Assembly: GCF_002934605.1 (NCBI RefSeq)
Contig: NZ_PTJC01000005.1
Span: 1,798,001 to 1,862,000 of the forward strand
Source: Neolewinella xylanilytica
Lineage (GTDB): Bacteria > Bacteroidota > Bacteroidia > Chitinophagales > Saprospiraceae
Direction of reading: 5' to 3'
DNA length: 64,000 nt
In this document: piece after piece, positions 1 to 9,432 of the stretch
Layout: the number at the start of each line of letters is the position of its first letter
Position numbering within the stretch: the stretch's first letter is position 1
Notes under the pieces: generated by a model
What the model saw: only the letters and a program-made list of their open reading frames with translations
The model's database searches: none
Told to the model about the DNA's origin: nothing
Program-made: the position numbers and the translations under genes

Positions 1-349
1 GCTCGTTGGGGAAGTAGTGCGGGTTGGCCGGGTCCTGCACCAGCACGCCGTCGACTTTGAAGGCGTAGGGGTAGATGTCCGGTTCGATCGGTCCGTAGGT
101 GACCCGCCAGATGCCGTTACTGTCTTGCTCCATGGGCAGGTCGCGGGCGCCGAACTGCCCTCCGTCCAGCAGGACGGATTCCGCGTCGGGGGCGAGGTAT
201 TCGAGGGTAATCGTTCCGTCGGCGTGGACCTGCGGCGAGCGCGCCTGCGGGCCCCGCGGCGGCTGGGCGAAGGCATCGGCGGTCGCCGTGAGCAAAGCCG
301 CGACCAGTAGGTTGCGAGGGGAAAGGAATCGATTGCGTAACACTCCCAT
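1..349 (-). CDS. CE1-like esterase, N-terminal part (runs off window)
   Basis: Partial gene: ATG at 349 and no stop before the window edge, about 116 residues visible. A signal peptide ends near residues 26-29 (ADAFAQ). It is followed by an early-set/CBM48-like beta domain with the pattern LEYLAPDAESVLLDGG, then a WRVTYGPIEPDIYPYAF stretch. In Bacteroidota this domain normally precedes an alpha/beta-hydrolase esterase domain (feruloyl or acetyl esterase type), which would lie outside the window. The ATG is 2 bp past the stop of the GH43 gene, so the two are almost certainly co-transcribed and may remove ester side groups and sugars from the same xylan-like polymer. The esterase assignment is inference from the N-terminal domain only. 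Confidence 0.6.
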   Translation of the reverse strand, partial: MGVLRNRFLSPRNLLVAALLTATADAFAQPPRGPQARSPQVHADGTITLEYLAPDAESVLLDGGQFGARDLPMEQDSNGIWRVTYGPIEPDIYPYAFKVDGVLVQDPANPHYFPNE

Positions 350-351
350 TT

Positions 352-1923
352 TTAGCGTGCGGTTTCGTACGTATCGGTGATGCGGAACCAGTCGAAATCA
401 GCGTAGCCTCCCGGTTCCTCGGTAGCGAAGGTGAAGAGCGCGAAGCGGTAGCCCATGAAGTGGGGCAGCGTATAGGGCATCTTCAGCGGTTCGCCGATGG
501 CCGTCCACTCCTTGCCGTTCAGACTGTAGTAGAACTGGGCCTCGTCCTTGCGGTCGCGGAAGTCGCAGCTGGCACGGAAGTAGACCTTCTTGCCGGTGAA
601 GGGCACGCCCTCCGTTTCCTCGGTGCCGTTTTCGGTGGCGCGCACCATGACGATCCGCTGCTCGCCGGCGTCCTGTTTGACGGCCACGTAGCCGTAGTTT
701 TTCTGCAGCAGGCCTAACCCGGCCACGTCGCCGTCGTGGAGGTGGGAGACGTCCACCACGATGGAGCCGGTGCTCGTGGGACCCAGGGTGCGCTGGGTCA
801 GGGTGTTCCGCGTCCGTACGAAGGTGGAGTCGGTTCGGCCGGTGCGCAGGCGCAGGTAGCCCTTGCGGTCCGTGACCGACCATAGGTCATTGACGGGATT
901 GTGGTTCCACTGCCAGACGAGCCCCAGGTCCGGATCGTTCTTTTTTCGCTTGAACTCGTCGGAGGCCGCGATACCGGGGATCAGGCTGCGGTTGGCCGGG
1001 AGGTCCAGGGTGTCGGGCACCACGCCGTCGGTACCGAGCACCGGCCAGCCGTCTTCCCAGGTCACGGGTGTCAGGTAGGGGATGCGGCCCACGCCGCCGT
1101 TGTCGCGGAAGAGGTAGGCGTACCAGTCGCCCTCGGGGGTGTCGATGAGGCCGCCCTGGGCGATGCCGCGGTCCTGGAGGGCCACGCGTCCCTCCCAGGG
1201 TCCGGTGATTTGGTCAGCGCGGTGGATCACCACCGTCCGCATCCCGCCGCGCGGCCAGGTGATGTCGAAGAGGTAGTACTTCCCCTCGTGCTTGAAAAGC
1301 TGGGAGCCCTCCGCGCCGAGCATGATGTTGCCGCCGGCCGGGGCGCTGGCGTTCTCGAGGAGCACCGTGTCGAGGCCGCCGGATAAAGGCCCGCTGAGGT
1401 CCGGCCGCATCTCCTTCATGTACAGGGTACCCTGGCCCCAGATCATATAGGCGCGGCCGTCGTCGTCGAAGTACATCGTCAGGTCATGGTGGGAGGGGGT
1501 GAAGGTGGTTTCCTTCCAGGGACCGTTCTCGATATCCGGGGTGGAGTAGACATGCGTAAGCCCCGAGGTGGCCGAGAAAGTAGCCACGTAGTAGGTGCCG
1601 TCGTGGTACACCAGGCTACTGGCCCAGGAGCCGCGTCCGTAGGTGTTCTCGCCGTTCTCCAGGTTCATGGCGTCGTTGCTCACCAGGGTGTCGTAGGCGT
1701 AGCTGACGAGTTCCCAGTTGCTCAGGTCGGTCGACTTCATGATCGGCACCCCCGGGCTCATGTGCATCGTAGTGCTGCTCATGTAGTAGGTATCGCCCAC
1801 CCGGATCATGGACATGTCGGGCACGTCGGCGTAGATCAGGGGATTGGTAGCGCGGTTGGGCTGCGCGGTCAGGCAGGCGGACAGGAGTAGCGGTGCCAGG
1901 AGGCCCAGGAGGTGTTGTTGCAT
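352..1923 (-). CDS. GH43 glycoside hydrolase lipoprotein (xylosidase/arabinofuranosidase type)
   Basis: 523 residues. A lipoprotein signal ends in LSAC (Cys17), so it is probably membrane-anchored. Residues about 28-320 form the five-bladed GH43 propeller: the start of blade 1 carries YADVPDMSM (general base Asp33 or Asp36), HDLTMYFDDDG supplies the pKa-modulating Asp147, and GAEGSQLF supplies the general acid Glu205. Residues about 330-520 are a beta-sandwich of the kind that follows the catalytic domain in xylosidases. Known members release xylose or arabinose from hemicellulose oligomers. Substrate cannot be decided from sequence alone. The esterase gene follows 2 bp downstream. Confidence 0.85.
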   Translation of the reverse strand: MQQHLLGLLAPLLLSACLTAQPNRATNPLIYADVPDMSMIRVGDTYYMSSTTMHMSPGVPIMKSTDLSNWELVSYAYDTLVSNDAMNLENGENTYGRGSWASSLVYHDGTYYVATFSATSGLTHVYSTPDIENGPWKETTFTPSHHDLTMYFDDDGRAYMIWGQGTLYMKEMRPDLSGPLSGGLDTVLLENASAPAGGNIMLGAEGSQLFKHEGKYYLFDITWPRGGMRTVVIHRADQITGPWEGRVALQDRGIAQGGLIDTPEGDWYAYLFRDNGGVGRIPYLTPVTWEDGWPVLGTDGVVPDTLDLPANRSLIPGIAASDEFKRKKNDPDLGLVWQWNHNPVNDLWSVTDRKGYLRLRTGRTDSTFVRTRNTLTQRTLGPTSTGSIVVDVSHLHDGDVAGLGLLQKNYGYVAVKQDAGEQRIVMVRATENGTEETEGVPFTGKKVYFRASCDFRDRKDEAQFYYSLNGKEWTAIGEPLKMPYTLPHFMGYRFALFTFATEEPGGYADFDWFRITDTYETAR

Positions 1924-2265
1924 AATCGATACCGGTTCCGCGCCGGCCGGGGCCTATCCGGGTGTACATACCTGCGTCCCTCCGATCGAACCCGGAAACC
2001 GGGCGGGGGGCACGCACGGTCGGCGCTCTTAATTGTCAATCTGACAAAAATACAAATTCGCGTACGAATGCAGTCGGGTGATTCCGTACGTGATTGGCAT
2101 GATACCAAAAATGCGTCTTGATTCCTTACCGTCGGCCGCAAGATGCTCCGCTTTTCGACAATTCGGCATAATCGGTATACGGTTCGGAGCAGGGGACAGG
2201 GCGCCGGGCGGCATTTCCTTGCTCCTGCGCGCCGGCGCAACACTGCGCGTAGCCGGGTAGGAGCC
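1924..2265. other. Intergenic region with GC-rich dispersed motif
   Basis: 342 bp between two minus-strand genes. No convincing gene. The part next to the GH43 start is AT-richer (2030-2170) and presumably contains its promoter. At 2221-2245, about 20 bp after the stop of the upstream heme-lipoprotein gene, lies a minus-strand copy of the short GC-rich motif (core TTGCGCCGGCGCGCAGGAG) that recurs through the window. Confidence 0.5.
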
Positions 2266-4908
2266 CTACTTCTGCCGTTCCAAAAAGGTGACCAACGACG
2301 CCAGCTCCTCCATGGACAGCCCGTTCACCAGCCCCGTCGGCATCATCGACTGGTCGAGTTCCTCCCGGCTCTTGATTTGCTCCTTTTTCAGTTCGGTCGC
2401 GTTGCCCCCGATGTCGCGGAGGGTCAGCGCGTCGGCGGACTCGGCCGTCACGAAACCCACGTAGGCGTTATCGGCCGTCTCGACCAGGTAGGTAGAAAAG
2501 CCCTGGGAGATGGAAGCATTCGGCTTGATGATGGATTCCGTGATTTGGTCGCGGGTCATGATCGAGCCGATCTGCCCCATGAAGGGGCCCTTCTGCACCT
2601 CCCCCTTGTCGATGGCGTGACAGGCCACGCAGCCCTGCTCGGTGAAGAGTTCCTCGCCGCGAGCGGGGTTGCCCTCCAGTTCGGCCATGGCCAGGATGAC
2701 GTCCTCGATCGACGCTTTGCCGACCTCGCCCTCCTTGCTGGTGATGGCGTCGAGATCCACGTTGCTTTCCTCGGCGAGCTGGGCCTCCTCCACGGTGCCG
2801 AGTTCGGGCAGTTCCAGGCGGTTGCGCTCGTTGAGGCGGGCGAAGAAGGCGCCGCGATCGCCGGCCTCCGCCTCCCGTAGCAGAAATTCCTCGATGCGCT
2901 CCGATCCTTCCCAGTCGACGGCCTTGTAGTAGGGGCCGTGGGTGTCCGGGCGGGTGCTCCACCACCAGTCGCCCTCGTAGGGCGCCTCCTCGTGGTACAG
3001 CCGGGCCAGGGTGGTGAGGATGCCCTCCTTAATCTCGGCGTTGTCGGTGGCATCATACGCCGCGATCAGGCCCTCGACGGCCTCCGTGTCGTGCATGTAG
3101 CGGAGCGCCCAGAGGGCTAAGTCGGGGTTCGATTCGATGGCGCTGACCGTCGCTTCCACGGCGCCGATCTTGTTCAGGGACTGCACCGCCAGGTGGGGCA
3201 GAATGATGTCCGCGTTCGGGGTAGCGTGGGGCCCTTCCTCGTCGAGCCCGGGGGCTTCGACGGATGCGGGAACTTCTACCGCCAGCAAGGTCTCGGCGGC
3301 TTCCGCGCGTCCGAGCCGGCCCAGTCCGACGATGGCGGCGGCCCGTACCCGCGGGTTCGGATCGGTTACGGCCGTCAGGAAGGGCTCCAGGGGTACGCTT
3401 TCCAGACAGGTCTTACGGTCGGCCAGCGCGCGCAGGGCGAATTCTCGCATCCGGGCTTCCTCGGTCAGGGTGACCAGATTGTCGACACCCTCGCCGCAGG
3501 TGATTTGGGCATAGGTGTACACCCCGGCTACGCGGGCCTCCAGCGGCAGCCTTTCGTCGCCGGCTACTTCCCAGGCAACGGTGGCGGCTGCTTCGGGCGC
3601 CGCGCGCAGGAGCCGTTGCTGCGCATGAAAACGGGTCACGGAATTCCGTGCCTGCAGCATTTCCCCCAGTTCCTCCGTAGTTGCGCTTTCCAGGTCGGGA
3701 AAGGCCTCGTAGGACCAGTCTTCCGGTACCACCTTCACCACGAAGCCCTTGGAGTCGCTACCGCGGTAGCCGGCCCCGTCCCAGGCGGAGAGAAACATGC
3801 GGCCGGAGCCGTCGAGGTCGATGTCGGTGATCTGGGGCAGTTCGATGAATTCCTCCTCCTGCTGTACGAAGCCGGGGCCGTCGCGTTCGACGCGGTGGAG
3901 GTAGAGTTGGTTGCGGCCCCAGTCGGCCATCATCGGTACGTGGTTGTAGCGGGCCGGCCAGCGGTCGTCGTCCATGAAGTAGCTGCCCACGCCCGAGCCG
4001 CCGCCTACGTCGACCAGGGCGGGGAGGATCTCGTCGGTAAAGTGCTTGAAGAGGGTCGGGTAGCCGTACTCGCCGCTCTGGACGTGGTGCAGGAAGCGGA
4101 TGTTCCAGCCACCGCCGTCGTTGGTGTTGCCGCGGGTGTAGACGTTCATGAAGGGATCGATGGCCACGTCGTAGATGTTGCGGGTGCCGTGGGTGTAGAC
4201 CTCCATTTCGGTACCGTCGGGGCGTACCCGTACGATGCCGCCGCCGAGCATGGTCAGCTTCGTCCCGTCGCGGTCGGTGGCGTCGTGGAAGCCGAAGTCG
4301 CCCACCGCCACGTAGATCCAGCCGTCAATGCCCATCCGGATGCCGTTGGTGGAGTGGTCGGTACCGCGGTCCTGCAGCGGGGCGGGGGAGCTGATGTTCT
4401 CGATCAGGGGCTGGGAGGGGCCGTCGGCCACGCCGTCGCCGTCGCCGTCTTCAAAGACCACGAGGTCCATCGTACTCGCTACCTCGGCGCCTTCCTCGAA
4501 GCGGGTGTGGAGGACGTACACCTTGTCGCCCACCGGCATGATGCCCCGGGGGTTATCGACCGCGGCGAAGGTGTTGTGGGATTCGTAGGTGCCGTCATTG
4601 TCCGCGTCCACCAGCCGCACGATGCTGCCCTTGCCGGGGTCTTTTCCAAGCGAGCCCATCATGTCGACGCCGACGAATACTTCTCCCGTAGGCAGTACGG
4701 CCAGGCAGGCGGGGCTGGGCACGATCTCGGGGCCGGCGATGGTGTCCAGCACCAGGTTTACGCTGGCGGTGGAGACGGAATCGAAGGAGCCGTAGTAGGC
4801 GTCCAGCTCGGCGAGGTCGGCCACGGAGCTGGCTCCATCGTCGGAACAAGCGGTGAAACCGGCGAGCAAGGACAGTCCGAAAAAGAGGTGGCAATACGTT
4901 TTTTGCAT
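2266..4908 (-). CDS. Sugar-dehydrogenase-like / HEAT-repeat / cytochrome c lipoprotein
   Basis: 880 residues in three parts. A lipobox (FTAC, Cys21) marks a lipoprotein. Residues about 40-400 are a glucose/sorbosone-dehydrogenase-like beta-propeller (for example DRGTDHSTNGIRMG, GGGIVRVRPDGTEM, HGTRNIYDVAID). Residues about 420-660 are alpha-helical HEAT-like repeats. The C-terminal part has a single c-type heme site CVACH (Cys760-His764) with a distal MMPTGL methionine region. This is the layout of the Planctomycete/Verrucomicrobia/Bacteroidota membrane-bound dehydrogenase plus heme-binding family. A periplasmic oxidation passing electrons to the heme is likely; the substrate is unknown. It is divergent from the molybdenum hydroxylase genes, 176 bp away. 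Confidence 0.8.
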   Translation of the reverse strand: MQKTYCHLFFGLSLLAGFTACSDDGASSVADLAELDAYYGSFDSVSTASVNLVLDTIAGPEIVPSPACLAVLPTGEVFVGVDMMGSLGKDPGKGSIVRLVDADNDGTYESHNTFAAVDNPRGIMPVGDKVYVLHTRFEEGAEVASTMDLVVFEDGDGDGVADGPSQPLIENISSPAPLQDRGTDHSTNGIRMGIDGWIYVAVGDFGFHDATDRDGTKLTMLGGGIVRVRPDGTEMEVYTHGTRNIYDVAIDPFMNVYTRGNTNDGGGWNIRFLHHVQSGEYGYPTLFKHFTDEILPALVDVGGGSGVGSYFMDDDRWPARYNHVPMMADWGRNQLYLHRVERDGPGFVQQEEEFIELPQITDIDLDGSGRMFLSAWDGAGYRGSDSKGFVVKVVPEDWSYEAFPDLESATTEELGEMLQARNSVTRFHAQQRLLRAAPEAAATVAWEVAGDERLPLEARVAGVYTYAQITCGEGVDNLVTLTEEARMREFALRALADRKTCLESVPLEPFLTAVTDPNPRVRAAAIVGLGRLGRAEAAETLLAVEVPASVEAPGLDEEGPHATPNADIILPHLAVQSLNKIGAVEATVSAIESNPDLALWALRYMHDTEAVEGLIAAYDATDNAEIKEGILTTLARLYHEEAPYEGDWWWSTRPDTHGPYYKAVDWEGSERIEEFLLREAEAGDRGAFFARLNERNRLELPELGTVEEAQLAEESNVDLDAITSKEGEVGKASIEDVILAMAELEGNPARGEELFTEQGCVACHAIDKGEVQKGPFMGQIGSIMTRDQITESIIKPNASISQGFSTYLVETADNAYVGFVTAESADALTLRDIGGNATELKKEQIKSREELDQSMMPTGLVNGLSMEELASLVTFLERQK

Positions 4909-5084
4909 GGGGTCGGGGGACGTGACCCGCCAAGATACTGCGGACCGGTAGCCGAACCATCCGGTAGTGTCGGGGTAGAACCGGTAGGAAAGGAAGGAGG
5001 TCGAAAGGAAGTGATTTCTGCCAGCCTCCCGCCAGCGAGATCGCTCCGGGTCAAACCCTTACGTCCCTCTCCCGTTGTGCAAGC

Positions 5085-5558
5085 ATGTCCCAACCTATCC
5101 GACTGCGCGTAAACGGCCAAACCCACCAGGCGGAACTGGAGCCGGAAATGCCCCTGCTCTACTTCCTCCGTAACGACCTGGCCCTCAACGGACCGAAGTA
5201 CGGTTGCGGGGTCCGGCAGTGCGGGGCGTGCATGGTCCTGCTGGACGGAAAAGCGCAGCCGTCCTGTGTCATTCCCGTCGACCAGGCCCAGCAGCACGAC
5301 ATTGAAACCCTGGAGTCTTTCGGTACGCCGGACGACCCGCATCCGCTCCAACGGGCCTTCGTGGAGGAACAGGCGGCCCAGTGTGGCTACTGCCTGAACG
5401 GCGCGATCGTGTGCGCCCAAGCCCTCTTAGCCGTAAACCCCGCTCCCTCCGATACCGAAATCCGGGAAGCCCTGGAGCGGGTGCTCTGCCGCTGCGGTAC
5501 GCATAGCCGTATCGTCCGGGCCGTAGCGCGGGCGGCCCGTACCCAAAATGCCGATTAG
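5085..5558 (+). CDS. Isoquinoline 1-oxidoreductase-type small subunit, [2Fe-2S]2
   Basis: 157 residues, the electron-transfer subunit of a molybdenum hydroxylase of the xanthine oxidase family. The N-terminal plant-type ferredoxin cluster has Cys41, 46, 49 and 61 (CGVRQCGAC then C). The helical second cluster domain has Cys100 and 103 (CGYC) and Cys135 and 137 (CRC). Length is normal for IorA. It passes electrons from the Mo centre of the large subunit to an acceptor. It has no signal peptide, so it would reach the periplasm only with its twin-arginine partner. The next gene starts 11 bp before its stop, which indicates translational coupling. Confidence 0.9.
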   Translation: MSQPIRLRVNGQTHQAELEPEMPLLYFLRNDLALNGPKYGCGVRQCGACMVLLDGKAQPSCVIPVDQAQQHDIETLESFGTPDDPHPLQRAFVEEQAAQCGYCLNGAIVCAQALLAVNPAPSDTEIREALERVLCRCGTHSRIVRAVARAARTQNAD

Positions 5559-7824
5559 CCCGAATACCATGCCCACCCCGACCCGCGATACTTCTCCTTC
5601 CGCTCCCGATCGGCGGGATTTCCTGCGCCAGTCGGGCTACCTGGCCATCGGTTTCAGCCTGCTTGGTCTGGAGAGCTGTTCGGGTGAGGCGGGCGCCACC
5701 GGTTCCGACGGTACACCGAAACAGGCCACCGCCTGTCCGCCGGATACCGACCGAATAGATGCCTGGCTCCGGGTACACGAGGATACTACGGTGACGGTGC
5801 TGACCGGCAAGATTGCCATCGGGCAGGGCATCCTCGTCGCCCTGCGGCAAATCGCCGCCGAGGAACTGGATCTGCCACTCGATAAGGTGAAGATCATTAT
5901 GGCCGATACCGGCCACACTCCCAACGAACGCTACACCGCCGGCAGCGCCTCCATCGAGGGCAGCGGTACGGCCATCCGGAGGGCGGCGGCCACGGCCAGA
6001 CAGCAACTGCTCGAACGCGCGGCCGACGAACTCGGTGCCGCGGTAGTAGACCTGACCGTCACCGATGGGGTGATCGGCGCCACGGCACGCGGCGAACGCA
6101 CCTACGGCGAACTGGTAGCCGGTAAGCAACTCACTGCCCAGGTCTTCCGCGATGCCCCGCGGAAAGATCCCTATGACTACCGGATCGTCGGGCAACCGGA
6201 GCCCCGCCCGGAGATCCTGGGTATGGTCACCGGCCGGCCGGTCGACGACCGGGACGGTTACGTGCAGGACATGCGTCCGCCCGGAATGGTGCACGCGCGG
6301 GTGGTCCGACCGCCCGTATACCGGGCCACCCTCCAATCTTTTCCGGCCGACGGGGTGGAAGCCCTCCCGGGCGTCCGGCAGATTGTACGCGACGGCAATT
6401 TCCTGGCGGTGGTGGCTACGGACGAATACGCCGCCATCCGGGCCTGGCAGATGTTGCGACGCCAAAGTAACTGGGAGGTCGATCAATCCCTCCCCGACCC
6501 GGCCAACCTCTTCAACGACATGCCCGGCCGGGTCACGAACAGCGAAGTGGTCACCTCCGCGCCGAATGCGCACAGCGACTGGGAAAGCGCCACCGCCCGG
6601 CTGGAAGCGCTTTACACCCGGCCCTATCAGATGCACGGCTCCATTGGGCCGTCGTGCGCGCTGGCCGAATACCGGGACGGGCAACTGACCGTCTGGACCC
6701 ACTCCCAGGGGGTTTATCCGTTGCGGGATTCCCTGGCGGCCATGCTCGATCTATCCGCGGACAATATCCGGGTGATTGGCGTACGCGGCTCGGGATGCTA
6801 TGGCCACAACGGAGCGGACGACGTGGCCGCCGATGCCGCCCGCCTGGCCCTCGCGGAGCCCGATCGGCCGGTGCGGGTGCAGTGGATGCGAGAAGACGAG
6901 CACGGTTGGGAACCCTACGGCTCGGCCATGCGGCTCCAACTGCGGGCTGCCCTGGACGGCGACAACCGTATCGTATCTTGGGTGACCAACCTTTGGACCG
7001 ACGTGCACAGCCACCGTCCCGGCGGCGACGCGGCGGAATTACTCACCGCGCAATACCTCGAGGGTGGCCCCGAAGCCCCCACCGAAGGCTACCTCGGCGG
7101 TGGCTACCGCAACAGCCAACCGTTGTACCGGATCCCAAACCTGCACATCGAAGCCCACCGCATCGAGGGGCCGCTGCGGGTTTCCGCCCTCCGCAGTTTG
7201 GGGGCCTACGGCAACATTTTCGCGATCGAGTCCTTCCTGGACGAACTGGCCGACCGGGCGGGGGAGGACCCGGTCGCCTTCCGGCTCAAGCACTTGGATG
7301 ACGAGCGTGCCCGGGCGGTGATCGAGGAGGTCCGTCAGCAGGTTGAATGGCCGGTGTACGATGCGGAAGACGGCCGGGGCTGGGGCTTTGCCTTCGCCCG
7401 CTACAAAAATGAGGCCGCCTACTTCGCGGTGGCGGCCGAAGTCGCCTACGATGCGGAAACTGAATCTTTGCGTGTCCTACGGCTAGTCGGCGCCATCGAT
7501 GCCGGTCAGACGATCAACCCCGACGGCCTCCGGAACCAGACCGAGGGCGGCATGATCCAGTCAGCCAGCTGGACCACCCTGGAGGAAGTGAAATGGAATA
7601 CGAACGGCATCGTCAGCCTGGACTGGGAAACCTACCCCATCCTGCGCTTCCCGGAGGTGCCGGAGGTGTCCGTCTCTATCCTTGACCGGCCGGGTGCGCC
7701 CCCGCTGGGGGCCGGTGAGGCCGCGCAGGGGCCGACCGCCGCCGCGATCGCCAATGCGGTCTTTCGTGCCACCGGGACCCGGGTGCGGGACCTGCCGATC
7801 ACGGCGGCGAAGGTGGTGGGGTAG
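5548..7824 (+). CDS. Molybdopterin-dependent aldehyde/isoquinoline oxidoreductase large subunit
   Basis: 758 residues. The N-terminus carries a twin-arginine signal (DRRDFLRQSG) with a following LESC lipobox-like site, so a folded complex exported to the periplasm is expected. The rest is one Mo-binding chain of the IorB type: a GQGI motif near residue 92, LHIEAHRIEG, and the catalytic glutamate in GAGEAAQGP (about Glu724). Related enzymes hydroxylate N-heterocycles or oxidise aldehydes with water as oxygen donor; this one's substrate is unknown. The ATG at 5548 overlaps the small-subunit stop; an alternative ATG is at 5569. No MoCo-insertion (XdhC-like) gene is seen nearby. Confidence 0.88.
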   Translation: MPISPNTMPTPTRDTSPSAPDRRDFLRQSGYLAIGFSLLGLESCSGEAGATGSDGTPKQATACPPDTDRIDAWLRVHEDTTVTVLTGKIAIGQGILVALRQIAAEELDLPLDKVKIIMADTGHTPNERYTAGSASIEGSGTAIRRAAATARQQLLERAADELGAAVVDLTVTDGVIGATARGERTYGELVAGKQLTAQVFRDAPRKDPYDYRIVGQPEPRPEILGMVTGRPVDDRDGYVQDMRPPGMVHARVVRPPVYRATLQSFPADGVEALPGVRQIVRDGNFLAVVATDEYAAIRAWQMLRRQSNWEVDQSLPDPANLFNDMPGRVTNSEVVTSAPNAHSDWESATARLEALYTRPYQMHGSIGPSCALAEYRDGQLTVWTHSQGVYPLRDSLAAMLDLSADNIRVIGVRGSGCYGHNGADDVAADAARLALAEPDRPVRVQWMREDEHGWEPYGSAMRLQLRAALDGDNRIVSWVTNLWTDVHSHRPGGDAAELLTAQYLEGGPEAPTEGYLGGGYRNSQPLYRIPNLHIEAHRIEGPLRVSALRSLGAYGNIFAIESFLDELADRAGEDPVAFRLKHLDDERARAVIEEVRQQVEWPVYDAEDGRGWGFAFARYKNEAAYFAVAAEVAYDAETESLRVLRLVGAIDAGQTINPDGLRNQTEGGMIQSASWTTLEEVKWNTNGIVSLDWETYPILRFPEVPEVSVSILDRPGAPPLGAGEAAQGPTAAAIANAVFRATGTRVRDLPITAAKVVG

Positions 7825-7855
7825 GGGTATGTGGGAGGCCCTCCCCGGGGGCGGC

Positions 7856-9430
7856 TCATTCCATCCCCGGCTCCCCGCCCTCCAAAATCCGCCACCGGAA
7901 ATACCCATCCAGTACCCGCAGCGACTCCGCACTCGGCACCGGCCCGGTATGCGGCTCCTCCGTCAGGTACAGCACCTCCGGGTCCGAAGCGGCGTACGGC
8001 GGCCAGCGCGGCACCCCCGCCCCGTTGGGGTCGCCGGATTTAGCGAAGTTCGTCCAGTAGGTGACCATGGCTTCGGAGACGGCGCGATCCGCCGCGGTGG
8101 CATCCGGCTTGTCAGTGCCGAGGGTCCCGAAGGCGTAGATCACCTCCTGCCCGTGGGGGGAGCCGTGGCCGTACCGTGGCGAGTCTTCCGGGTAGTCCGG
8201 ATGCTGATCGAAGTAGTAGAGGTATACGTCACCTTCCCCGGTTTCCGACTGCAGCTCGGCCCACGCCCAGGTGTGCCAGCCGAAGGCGGCGTCGCGGTTG
8301 AGGTCCCGGGCGGTCTTGGGGATAGTGTTCTCCGCCACCGGATAGGCGGCGAGCAGGCGATCGGCAAACTTGCCGTAGCGTTGCCGCACGTTCGTCCGGA
8401 ATTCTTCCGGGCTGCTTTCCCGGGTAAAGCTCAGTCCTTCGTCGGAGTTGTAGCCGATCAGGACCGGGACGTCGTTGTAGTCGCCTTTCTGATACAGTTT
8501 GTACTGGTTGTCCGGAATGACGTGGCCGTCCACGATGGGCCAGGCGCTCCCCAATCCCATCCCGAGGGGAAGGCTGTCGGGGGGCAGGGCCCGCAGCTCC
8601 GCCAGCGAGGCCGCACCCGTCGAGGCGGCGTAGCGTTCGCCGTCCGCCTCGGCCTGGGCCAGCGTTTTCATGTTCTCGCCGGGATAGGTGGTGGCGCGGG
8701 TAGGACCGAAGGAGCCGCCGCTCTGGGAAATCGCGCCGTGGAAAAGCCCCTTCGCCAGCGGGGAGGCGCAGAGCATACTGACGCTGATGCCCCCGGCCGA
8801 TTCTCCGAAGATGGTCACCCGGTCGGGGTCGCCGCCGAAGGCCGCGATGTTGTCCTGGATCCACTGCAGGCCCGCGATCTGGTCCAGCAGGCCGTAGTTG
8901 CCCGATACGCCGTCGGGGTTCTCCGCACTCAGCGCCGGATGGGCCAGGAAGCCCAACTGGCCCACGCGGTAGGCGACGCTCACCACCACGACGTCCTTCC
9001 GGGCCAGGTTACTGCCATCGGTACCCGATCCGGAGGTGGAGCCGAAGCTGAAACCGCCGCCGTAGATCCACACCAGCACGGGGAGTTTCACCGCGGGGTT
9101 CAGGTTTGGGGTCCAGACGTTGAGGTAGAGGCAATCCTCGCTCTTTCCCGAACCCGGATTGCCCGGCTGGTAGGGGGAAGCGGCGAATTCGGTGGCTTCC
9201 AGAGTGCCCTCCCACGACAGTGCCGGCCGGGGGGCTTTCCACCGCAGGTCGCCTATCGGCGGCGCCGCGAAGGGGATGCCCTTGAAGACGGCCAGGTCGC
9301 CCTCCCTGGTGCCCCGCAGCATACCCTGTTCGACGCGCACCCGGGGGGTGTCGGATTGTGCGTTGGCCGAGTGGCTGAAAGTGAACGTAACGAACAAGGG
9401 AAGGAGCAAATATTGGATACGGATCGACAT
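7856..9430 (-). CDS. Type-B carboxylesterase/lipase
   Basis: 524 residues with a Sec signal ending at NAQ (residue 25). The alpha/beta-hydrolase fold of type-B carboxylesterases is clear: the conserved FKGIPFAAPP start, an SEDCLYLNVW block, the oxyanion loop YGGGF (about residues 123-127), and the nucleophile elbow GESAGG with Ser211. It probably cleaves carboxylic esters in the periplasm or outside. It starts 2 bp after the stop of the upstream hydrolase, so the two form an operon. No C-terminal T9SS domain is present. Confidence 0.88.
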   Translation of the reverse strand: MSIRIQYLLLPLFVTFTFSHSANAQSDTPRVRVEQGMLRGTREGDLAVFKGIPFAAPPIGDLRWKAPRPALSWEGTLEATEFAASPYQPGNPGSGKSEDCLYLNVWTPNLNPAVKLPVLVWIYGGGFSFGSTSGSGTDGSNLARKDVVVVSVAYRVGQLGFLAHPALSAENPDGVSGNYGLLDQIAGLQWIQDNIAAFGGDPDRVTIFGESAGGISVSMLCASPLAKGLFHGAISQSGGSFGPTRATTYPGENMKTLAQAEADGERYAASTGAASLAELRALPPDSLPLGMGLGSAWPIVDGHVIPDNQYKLYQKGDYNDVPVLIGYNSDEGLSFTRESSPEEFRTNVRQRYGKFADRLLAAYPVAENTIPKTARDLNRDAAFGWHTWAWAELQSETGEGDVYLYYFDQHPDYPEDSPRYGHGSPHGQEVIYAFGTLGTDKPDATAADRAVSEAMVTYWTNFAKSGDPNGAGVPRWPPYAASDPEVLYLTEEPHTGPVPSAESLRVLDGYFRWRILEGGEPGME

Positions 9431-9432
9431 GG

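Noticed and set aside
3193..5112. 639-codon open frame on the plus strand opposite the heme lipoprotein gene
   Set aside because: Antisense to a gene with clear domains; composition (Val/Gly/Ala/His-rich) is the mirror of GC-rich codons, with no start signal or domain.
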